Origin: Amycolatopsis nalaikhensis
Lineage (GTDB): Bacteria; Actinomycetota; Actinomycetes; Mycobacteriales; Pseudonocardiaceae
Direction of reading: 5' to 3'
NCBI RefSeq assembly: GCF_030264295.1
Contig: NZ_CP127173.1
Location: 8,811,501 to 8,875,500 of the forward strand
Length of the DNA stretch: 64,000 bases
The notes under the pieces are model-generated. The model was given only the letters and a program-made list of their open reading frames with translations. It made no database searches and was not told the DNA's origin. Positions within the stretch are counted from its first letter, which is position 1, and the number at the start of each line of letters is the position of its first letter. Made by a program: the position numbers and the translations under genes. Positions 8,006-14,925 of the stretch are shown one piece after another.

Positions 8006-9193
8006 TCAGGCGGGGGCGAGCAGCCCCTGTGTGACCAACTCGCCGAGCAGGGCCCGGAGCGTCACTCCGTCGAGGGTCGGTGCGGCTTCGGTCAGCGCCC
8101 CGAACGAGCACGGGGCGCCCCCGAGCAACACGGCCAGCACCGGCCGCGCCGCGACCGCGAAGACCAGGCGTTTCCCGGCCGCGACCAGGGCGACCGTGCC
8201 TTCGCCCTCCTCGAGCGCGGCCCGCGGGGTGAGCAGCCGGACGGCGAAGTCGTCACCCGGCGGCAGCAGGTCGCCGGTCGCCGACCACGGCAGGCCGATC
8301 CGCGGGTGCGCCGGGGCCTGGGCGTCGCGATCGGCGAGGAACCGGTCCACCAGGTCGTCGGTCAGCAGCTCGGTGACCCGCTGGCGCAGCTCGACCGCCC
8401 GTTTCGTCCGGTACTCCGGCGCGGCGAACCGCGGCAGGTCCTCGCGGAACAGCTCGTCCGCGCGCACCTGGTCGGCGAGCCACGCCACCAGATCGACGCC
8501 GGTGGCCGCGTTGAACCCGATCGTCAGGTGCAGCGACTCCTCCCCGACCGCGGAGACGTCGTGCCAGTGCCCGCGCGGCACGTACAGCACGTCACCGTCC
8601 TCGAGCAGGAAGTCGTCGAGGGGCTCACCCTCCGGCCGCGGCGGCAGCTCGACGTCCCGCTGCAGCGGCGACGGCCGGGTGACGCCGTGCAGCCGCCACC
8701 GCTTCCGGCCGGAGAGCTGGATGATGAACGCGTCGTGGTCGTCCCAGTGCACGTCGAAGCCGTGCGTGGTCCCCCACCCCGCGTAGAGGTTGACCTGGAC
8801 GCGTTCGCGCAGCTCGTGTTCCAGCCGCGCGGCGAGGTCGCCGACCGGGTCGACGAGCTCGTTGACCGAGTCGAGCACGAGGGTCGCCCCGGCCCGCAAT
8901 TGCTCCGAGAAGGGCGCCGAGAGCACTCGGGGCACCAGCCCGGTGCGGCGCGTCTGCACCATCTCGGTGTAGGTGTGCGCGGGCACGACCTCGCCGTCGC
9001 GGGCGAGGCGCAGCCGCGGGAAGTCCAGGCGGTGCTGCCGCAGCACGCGGTCGAGGTCCCGCCACGGGAGCAGGGCGGCGAACCGTCCCTTTTCGCCGGT
9101 GAACCTTCGCGGTGCCCGGCCCAGCACGTCATCGAAGAACTGGCCGACCTCGAGGGGTGCCACGAGGTCGGCCAGTCCGGGGATCTCCGTCAC
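8006..9193 (-). CDS. JmjC/cupin-4 domain 2-oxoglutarate oxygenase, probable peptide or protein hydroxylase
   Basis: 395 residues, GTG start 13 bases after the stop of a 43-codon peptide gene. The double-stranded beta-helix carries a plausible Fe(II) triad: H149-x-D151 in FDVHWDDHDAF and H211 in VPRGHWHDV. The 2-oxoglutarate-anchoring role of the downstream strand GRKRWRLHG is likely. The C-terminal about 150 residues form a winged-helix-like region as in bacterial ribosomal oxygenases (YcfD/RoxA class), which hydroxylate side chains of proteins. The tight linkage to a short peptide suggests the peptide, not a ribosomal protein, could be its substrate. Confidence 0.82.
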   Translation of the reverse strand: MTEIPGLADLVAPLEVGQFFDDVLGRAPRRFTGEKGRFAALLPWRDLDRVLRQHRLDFPRLRLARDGEVVPAHTYTEMVQTRRTGLVPRVLSAPFSEQLRAGATLVLDSVNELVDPVGDLAARLEHELRERVQVNLYAGWGTTHGFDVHWDDHDAFIIQLSGRKRWRLHGVTRPSPLQRDVELPPRPEGEPLDDFLLEDGDVLYVPRGHWHDVSAVGEESLHLTIGFNAATGVDLVAWLADQVRADELFREDLPRFAAPEYRTKRAVELRQRVTELLTDDLVDRFLADRDAQAPAHPRIGLPWSATGDLLPPGDDFAVRLLTPRAALEEGEGTVALVAAGKRLVFAVAARPVLAVLLGGAPCSFGALTEAAPTLDGVTLRALLGELVTQGLLAPA

Positions 9194-9206
9194 GACGGCG
9201 GTGTTC

Positions 9207-9338
9207 CTAGTCGTTGCCGTCGTTGTCGGCCACCGCGCCGTTGGCCTTGCCGCGGTCCACGGCCGTCGTCAGCGTCTCGACGCTGAGCAGCAGGCCGCTG
9301 GCCGGTGCCGGGTTGTCTGCCGTGTGTTCCTGTCCCAT
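9207..9338 (-). CDS. 43-residue peptide, candidate RiPP precursor for the JmjC oxygenase
   Basis: A short ORF too small for most callers. The ATG at 9338 is preceded by a strong GGAGG ribosome site (9344-9348) and the TAG stop lies 13 bases before the oxygenase start. The N-terminal half has a leader-like hydrophobic stretch, SGLLLSVETLTTAVDRGK. The C-terminal tail is NGAVADNDGND, dominated by Asp, Asn, Gly and Ala. There is no Cys, Ser or Thr in the last 15 residues, so it is not a lanthipeptide-type core. JmjC enzymes hydroxylate Asp/Asn beta-carbons, so the tail is a natural target. I know no named family for it. Confidence 0.6.
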   Translation of the reverse strand: MGQEHTADNPAPASGLLLSVETLTTAVDRGKANGAVADNDGND

Positions 9339-9436
9339 CCGGACCTCCCAAAACATCGACGACTGGCCGCCCCCACGCTAACCCACCGGCGGCGTGGCGG
9401 TCATCGATCATTTGAGTTATCCCCGGCCCGCCACCG

Positions 9437-12400
9437 CTACCCGGGGCGACGGGCCGTCGAGACCACGGCCGGGACGGGTGCGCCGTTGATCACGAACTGC
9501 GAACCGGGTTCACGGACGACGTCACCGGCCGCCGAGTTCGAGATCGTCACGTTCGTCAAGGTCGCGCTGCCGCGGGCGCCGCTCATCGCCAGGATGCCCG
9601 CGCCGTTGTTCGACTTGTCGATCTTGACGTTCGTGATCGCCACGTTCGGCATGTTCCCGCCACCGGTCTTGAACTGGATGCCGTCGTAGGTCGAATCGTG
9701 GATCTCGGTGTCCCGCAGGGTGACCCCGGTGATGTCCTTGCCCTGCGCGAAGAACGTGACCGCGCCGAACTTCTGCTGCTCGCCCCAGAAGACCCCGCCG
9801 CAGCGGTAGAGGGCGTTGTTCGCGATCACCGTCTGGCCGGAGAACGGCAGCGGGTCGTGGTCGGTCGCCAGCATGATCCCCGGGTAGTTCATCGTGTCGT
9901 GGATCAGGTTGTTCTCGATCCGGTTGCCGTAGCCGCCGTAGATCGCGACGCCGTTGGCGCGCCACGGGAGCTGGATCGTGTTGTTGGCGAACACGTTGTC
10001 GTGCGCGATGTCCACCGACGGGTCCTTCACGTACTGGTTCGCCCACACCGCGAGCGAGTCGTCACCGGTGGTGCGGAACGCCGAGTCGAACACCTTCGAG
10101 TTCCGCGTGCCGTTGGTGAAGTTGATGCCGTCGGCGTAGGTGTCGCGGATGCGCATGCCGCTGAACTCGAGCCCGTCGGCCGGACCCCACAGCTCGGGCT
10201 TGTTGCTGTAGTCGCGGCCGACCCACACGCCGACGTTGGCGTGCTCGATCCAGACGTTCGAGATCTTCGTGCCGGTGCCGAACCGGCCGTTGAGGCCGAC
10301 CCCGCCTTCGGCACCGCCGTCCCCGCCGCGGATCCGGCCGGAACCGAAGATCGCGATGTCGGACAGCTGCACGTTCTTGTCGATGTCGAAGCCGAAGTTG
10401 CCTTCGTGCGGGTGGTTGATGGTGTTCGCGTCCTGCGGCTGGATGAGCGAGTACAGCTGCGAGCGCCACATGCCGGCCCCGCGGATCGTCACGTTGGAGA
10501 TGCCGACCTGGTTGTACTGGCCGCCGCCGTTGGGCACGGTCGGGTCGTCGGTGAGGATCTTCGCCTCCTGCCGCCACTGTCCTTCCGGGATCCAGACGCA
10601 GGCGATCTTGCCGTTCTGGTCGTCGGTGACCGCCCGCTGGATCGCCGGGGCGTCGTCGACACCGTCGTTCGGCACCGCGCCGTACTCGGTGATCGACGTG
10701 CACTCCGCCGGCTTCGGCAGCGCGGGGGCGACCTGCTCCAGGTCGACCAGGTCGATCACGTAGAAGGACGCGTTGTCGCCGCTGTCGCGCTGCAGCTTGA
10801 ACTTCGTGCCCGGCGGGTAGGACTGCGCCAGCAGGGCGTGCGACTCGTCGAAGAGCCGCCGCGCGTCCGCCTGCGGGGTGTTCGTCAGGCCCTCGGGGTC
10901 GTCGGTCGTGCCGTAGAGCCAGCTGTGGACCGACGACAGCGTCAGCTTCTGCGCGAACGTGCCGTTGACGTACAGGCTGAGCGTGTAGTCCTGGCCGCCG
11001 CCACCCGGTGCGTCCGGCACCGAGTTCCGGACGACGATCGAGTTCGCCTGGTTCGCCGAGGTGAACTCGACGTATTGGCCCTGGTTCGCCAGCCGCACGG
11101 ACTTGCGGCCGGAGGACTCGGTCGCGAAGTTCGTGTGCCCGAACGTGCGCAGCGGGTCGGCCTCCAGCAGCTGGCCCTGGTACTGCGCGCTTTCCGCTTC
11201 GTACTCGGTGTACGGCACGGCCGCGCCGCGGCCCACCACGATCGAGCGCGAGAGCCCGTTGTTGGACTCGTTGGTCTCCGCGACGGTGTTGGTGGCGTCG
11301 GCGGTGGCCGTGAGGGTCGCGCCGCCGCTGGTGGCCGTCCACGTGCCGGAGATGGCGACCTCTGCCGTGGCTCCCGCCGCGATCGCGCCCGTGGTGCCGG
11401 TCAGCGTCGTGCCGCCGACCGCCAGCCGCGTCACCGAGGTGCCCGCGCCGCTGGTGCCGCGGTTGTGGACCGAGACGGTGAACGACACCGCGGTGCCGGC
11501 CGCCGGGTTCGGCGGGTTCGACGTGATGCCGGTGACCTCGAGGTCCGGTCCCGGTGCCTGGGCGATCACCAGCGGCGTCGGCGACGTGTAGGTGTTGTTG
11601 GCTTCGTCCTGCTCGGCCACCACGCCGGTGGGGTCGGCCGTGGCGGACACGCCGTAGCTGCCCTGCGGCCGCGTCCCGGCGTTCACGGTGACCGTGGTGG
11701 ACGCGCCCGCGGCGAGCGGGGCGACGGCCGCCGAACCGGCGACGGTGCCGCCGAGGCTGACGTTCACCGTGGTGGCGCCCGCGTTCGCGGTGCCCGCGTT
11801 CTTCACGGTCGCCGCGACGGTGACCTGGCTGGTCTCGTCCGGGCTGGCCGGGGTCCAGGTGGTGCCGGTGACGACCAGGTCCGGGTTCGGCGCGGGCGTG
11901 CCGAACACCTGCAGCTCGGCGACCTGCGCGCCGGGCGCGCCGGAGTTGGCCGAGAACTGCAGCCGCACGTCGGCGGCGCGGCCGCTCACCGGGATGGTCA
12001 CGGTGTTCTGGTTGGCCGCCGGGTCGAAGCGGTAGTCGGCACCGGCCTTCAGCGAGGTGAACGCGGTGGCGCCCTGGCCGCGGCCGAGGACCTCGAAGGT
12101 CTGCGTCCGCGCGGCCCAGATCGGGTCCGGGTTCAGCTTGACGACGACCTGGTCGAGGTCGGCGTCCGCGCCCAGCTTCACGGTCAGCGAGTTCGGGTAG
12201 CCCGCGGCGGACTCCCAGTAGGTGCTCGTGTTCCCGTCGTTTGCCTTGGCCGCGACGAAGTCGAAGGCCGACGACGACGCTTCGATCGGCTTGCCGGTGG
12301 CGAGGTTCTGGCCGGCCTGGGTGCCCTGGCGCACGACGTGGTTGCTGTCGGCGGACTCGTGGCCCGCCGCGTCCTTGGCGCGCACGAAGTACTCGACGCG

Positions 12401-13135
12401 CGTGCCCGCGGGCCGGGCCTCGGTGAACGTGGTGCCGGTGACCGTGGTGACGGCGGCACCGTCGCGGTAGACGGTGTAGCCGGTGACGCCGACGTCGTCG
12501 GTCGAGGCCGCCCAGTTCAGCGCGACCTGCCCGGAGCCGGGCTCGGTCAGGGTGAGGTTCGCGGGCGCGCTCGGCGGCTGGGTGTCACCGGAGTCCGGGC
12601 CGTACAGCTCGAACTCGGCCAGCTGCGCGGCGGGCCACTGCGTGTTGGCCGTGATGGTGAGCCGGACGTACCGGGTCGACGCCGTCACGGGGATCGTGAC
12701 GGTGTTCGCGCTGGGCGCGAAGGCGTACCCGGTCGCCGCGGCGAGGTCGGTGAACGCCGTGCCGTCGGTGCTGCCGCGCACGGTCAGGGTCTGGGTGCGG
12801 GCCTCCCAGCCGGTGGGGAGCTTCAGCACCAGCCGCGAGAGCGGCTTGACCGACCCGAGGTCGGCCTGGATCCACTGCGGGAACGCGTTGTTCGCCGACT
12901 CCCAGTAGGTGGCCTGGTTGCCGTCGACGGCGTTCGAGACCGGGTAGCCCGGCAAGGCGCTGCTCGCCGAAACCGTGCGGGTCAGCGGCACTTCCGCGAG
13001 GGCGGCGAGGCCGGGTGGGGCGGCGGTGGCGGCCGGCGGTGGACCGGCCGCGGCGGCGGCGAGGGAGAGCCCGGCGGCGGAGAGGCCCACGGCGAGGAAA
13101 CCGGCGACGAGCCGGGACAGGCGCATGCGTGTCAT
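9437..13135 (-). CDS. Secreted multi-domain beta-helix glucanase (GH87-type mycodextranase/alpha-1,3-glucanase)
   Basis: 1232 residues from the ATG at 13135, opening with a signal peptide. In order: a discoidin (F5/8 type C) domain with DGNQATYWESANN, a fibronectin III domain, a second discoidin domain, two CARDB-type beta domains (starting PDLVVTGTTWTP and PDLEVTGITSNP), a CBM6-like module (TEYEAESAQYQG) and a C-terminal right-handed parallel beta-helix. The helix carries TYADGINFTNGTRNSKVFD and FRTTGDDSLAVWA, whose Asp residues match the catalytic cluster of GH87 enzymes. It probably hydrolyses fungal or bacterial alpha-1,3-glucan outside the cell. A pectate-lyase-like role is the alternative. 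Confidence 0.72.
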   Translation of the reverse strand: MTRMRLSRLVAGFLAVGLSAAGLSLAAAAAGPPPAATAAPPGLAALAEVPLTRTVSASSALPGYPVSNAVDGNQATYWESANNAFPQWIQADLGSVKPLSRLVLKLPTGWEARTQTLTVRGSTDGTAFTDLAAATGYAFAPSANTVTIPVTASTRYVRLTITANTQWPAAQLAEFELYGPDSGDTQPPSAPANLTLTEPGSGQVALNWAASTDDVGVTGYTVYRDGAAVTTVTGTTFTEARPAGTRVEYFVRAKDAAGHESADSNHVVRQGTQAGQNLATGKPIEASSSAFDFVAAKANDGNTSTYWESAAGYPNSLTVKLGADADLDQVVVKLNPDPIWAARTQTFEVLGRGQGATAFTSLKAGADYRFDPAANQNTVTIPVSGRAADVRLQFSANSGAPGAQVAELQVFGTPAPNPDLVVTGTTWTPASPDETSQVTVAATVKNAGTANAGATTVNVSLGGTVAGSAAVAPLAAGASTTVTVNAGTRPQGSYGVSATADPTGVVAEQDEANNTYTSPTPLVIAQAPGPDLEVTGITSNPPNPAAGTAVSFTVSVHNRGTSGAGTSVTRLAVGGTTLTGTTGAIAAGATAEVAISGTWTATSGGATLTATADATNTVAETNESNNGLSRSIVVGRGAAVPYTEYEAESAQYQGQLLEADPLRTFGHTNFATESSGRKSVRLANQGQYVEFTSANQANSIVVRNSVPDAPGGGGQDYTLSLYVNGTFAQKLTLSSVHSWLYGTTDDPEGLTNTPQADARRLFDESHALLAQSYPPGTKFKLQRDSGDNASFYVIDLVDLEQVAPALPKPAECTSITEYGAVPNDGVDDAPAIQRAVTDDQNGKIACVWIPEGQWRQEAKILTDDPTVPNGGGQYNQVGISNVTIRGAGMWRSQLYSLIQPQDANTINHPHEGNFGFDIDKNVQLSDIAIFGSGRIRGGDGGAEGGVGLNGRFGTGTKISNVWIEHANVGVWVGRDYSNKPELWGPADGLEFSGMRIRDTYADGINFTNGTRNSKVFDSAFRTTGDDSLAVWANQYVKDPSVDIAHDNVFANNTIQLPWRANGVAIYGGYGNRIENNLIHDTMNYPGIMLATDHDPLPFSGQTVIANNALYRCGGVFWGEQQKFGAVTFFAQGKDITGVTLRDTEIHDSTYDGIQFKTGGGNMPNVAITNVKIDKSNNGAGILAMSGARGSATLTNVTISNSAAGDVVREPGSQFVINGAPVPAVVSTARRPG

Positions 13136-13248
13136 GGCGTCTTCTCTTCTTTGAGACGGCAGGGAGGGGAGCCAGAGCGGTACGAGCATGCAACAACTGG
13201 GAGACAACATGCAAGAATCTGACATGACTCAGAAAAATTGCGACGACA

Positions 13249-13258
13249 ACCGGCCGGT
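13249..13258. promoter_or_regulatory. Short palindrome in the GH87/TetR divergent promoter
   Basis: ACCGGCCGGT is a perfect 10-bp palindrome in the 141-bp divergent gap, 19 bases before the TetR start. TetR regulators usually repress from such sites next to their own gene. Short GC palindromes are frequent in this base composition, so support is weak. Confidence 0.25.
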
Positions 13259-13276
13259 CGGACAAAGTAGGTCCAG

Positions 13277-13837
13277 TTGACGAAGTGGGCAAAGGCTGTC
13301 AATCCACCCGGCGAGCGGGCGGCGGCGATCCTCGACGCGGCGACCGGGGTGTTCCTGCGCTACGGCTACCGCAAGACGTCGATGGACGACCTCGCCCGCG
13401 CGGCGGGCCTGTCCCGCCAGGGGCTCTACCTGCATTTCCGGACGAAGGAGGCGCTGTTCGACGCGGTGGTCGAGCACCTGGCCGGATCAGTGCGCGAGAC
13501 GGCCCTGAACGCACTCGCCGACGGCGGCCGCACGGTGGCCGACCGCCTCGCCGACGCGCTCGCGGCCGTCCACGACAGCCCGGCGAGCACCGGCTTGCGG
13601 GAACTGACCGGCGAACTTCCGGCGCGGCTTCACCACGACGTCGTCGCGGCCATCGCGGACTTGGTGCGGCGCAATGGGATCGAGTCCCGGTGGCGCGAGC
13701 ACGGCGTCACCGCCGACGAACTGGCCGAGCACCTGTTCACCGCGTCGTCCGGCGCGCGACCGGACCGCCGCCGGGAGCAGATGGCCGTCGCCGTGCGCAT
13801 CGTGACGCGCGGCGGGTGTCCGCAAAGGACCGTTTGA
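13277..13837 (+). CDS. TetR-family transcriptional regulator
   Basis: 186 residues. The DNA-binding domain reads AAILDAATGVFLRYGYRKTSMDDLARAAGLSRQGLYLHFRTKEALFDAVV, a full TetR helix-turn-helix (residues about 15-63). The ligand-binding half is short. The only in-frame start before the domain is a TTG at 13277. It is divergent from the GH87 gene and convergent with the second TetR gene, ending 8 bases away. Its targets may be the glucanase gene or itself. Confidence 0.88.
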   Translation: MTKWAKAVNPPGERAAAILDAATGVFLRYGYRKTSMDDLARAAGLSRQGLYLHFRTKEALFDAVVEHLAGSVRETALNALADGGRTVADRLADALAAVHDSPASTGLRELTGELPARLHHDVVAAIADLVRRNGIESRWREHGVTADELAEHLFTASSGARPDRRREQMAVAVRIVTRGGCPQRTV

Positions 13838-13845
13838 CGCCGGGT

Positions 13846-14445
13846 TCACCGCTCCGGCAAGGCGGCCAGCTCGTCGGCGATCAGCAGGCCGGGATCGAAC
13901 TCCATCCCGGCGAAGTGCCCGGCCAGCTCGAGCGACAGCACGCCGTGCAACCGGGTCCAGAACGTCAGGGCGCGCCGCAGCACGGCGGGTGGCGCCGGGT
14001 GCTCCCCCGCCCACGCGCGGTGGCCGGACAGGTGCGCCTCGAACGGCCTCGACGCCGGTTCCGGTGACCGGGCGGCGAACGCGTCGAGCAGCACGCTCAT
14101 GACCTCGAACGAGATCGCGGTGGTGTCGTCGGGCGCGCGGTAGCCGGGGACGGGCGTGCCGTAGATGAGGAAGTACCGCTGCGGATCGGCGTGCGCCCAG
14201 TCCCGGATGGCGCGGGCCAGCCCGGCGACGTCGGCCCCGGCGTCGCGCGCCGCCTTCACGGTGTCGGCGAGGCTTCGGTAGGCGTCGCGGATCAGCGCGG
14301 CGATCAGCTCGTCGCGGTTCGCGAAGTACCGGTACAGGGCCGGGCCGCTCATGCCGAGCTGCTTGGCGATCGCGTTGAGCGACAGCGCGGAGACGCCCGC
14401 GGTCGCGATCTGCTCCCACGCGCGCTGCTTGACCTCCGCGCGCAC
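13846..14445 (-). CDS. TetR-family regulator with WHG-type C-terminal domain
   Basis: 199 residues from the GTG at 14445. The HTH segment is VSALSLNAIAKQLGMSGPALYRYFANRDELI; the C-terminal half has FWTRLHGVLSLELAGHF, typical of the WHG/TetR_C_13-like effector domain. The same frame codes SPRERYRAQ immediately upstream of the first canonical start, a stretch that is usually part of these proteins. Either translation begins at a rare start or the true N-terminus was lost. The gene is divergent from the small membrane protein at 14496. Confidence 0.85.
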   Translation of the reverse strand: MRAEVKQRAWEQIATAGVSALSLNAIAKQLGMSGPALYRYFANRDELIAALIRDAYRSLADTVKAARDAGADVAGLARAIRDWAHADPQRYFLIYGTPVPGYRAPDDTTAISFEVMSVLLDAFAARSPEPASRPFEAHLSGHRAWAGEHPAPPAVLRRALTFWTRLHGVLSLELAGHFAGMEFDPGLLIADELAALPER

Positions 14446-14495
14446 CTGCGCCCGGTAGCGCTCGCGCGGGCTCGCTGACCAGACCGGAGACCACC

Positions 14496-14837
14496 ATGAC
14501 CACCACCGCCAGTCCCGCCAAGACCTCGCTGTCCGTCCTCGTCGCGGCCTGGGCCGTTCCCGTCTTCGTCGCGGGTGGGTTCGCCTTCCTGTCCGGCATC
14601 CCGATCGCCGTCGTCGCGGTCGGCACCCTGCGCGACCGCCGTCTGCGTGCCGTCCGCTGGTGGACCGGCGCGCTCGCCGCCCTCTACGTCGTGCCGATGA
14701 CGCTGTGGCTCGCCGGGCCGAGCACCGCGCCGAGCCTGTCGAAGTTCCTGAGTCCCGCCGCGACGGCGTTCCTCGTCGCCGGGAGCACGGCCGTCGCCGT
14801 CGCGCACCACGTCGCGCGACGGCGCTCCACCCCCTAG
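14496..14837 (+). CDS. Small integral membrane protein, probable TetR target
   Basis: 113 residues with about four hydrophobic segments: SLSVLVAAWAVPVFVAGGFA, IPIAVVAVGTL, WTGALAALYVVPMTLWLAG and ATAFLVAGSTAVAVAHHV, followed by a basic tail. No named family is recognised. Its start lies about 50 bases from the divergent TetR start, which suggests control by that regulator, as is common for small efflux or stress membrane proteins. Confidence 0.65.
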   Translation: MTTTASPAKTSLSVLVAAWAVPVFVAGGFAFLSGIPIAVVAVGTLRDRRLRAVRWWTGALAALYVVPMTLWLAGPSTAPSLSKFLSPAATAFLVAGSTAVAVAHHVARRRSTP

Positions 14838-14925
14838 CGACCCCTACTCCGGCTGCGGTTTTCTCGGGTTCTCGGACCACGGTTCCCTTGGGAGAGTGGG
14901 CTTCCACGATCCACGAGGGGGAACC

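Noticed and set aside
9698..13222. 1174-codon open frame antisense to the GH87 gene
   Set aside because: High-GC third-position bias leaves long antisense frames open. The composition (Arg/Val/Gly/His-rich, no domains) marks it as a shadow of the minus-strand gene.
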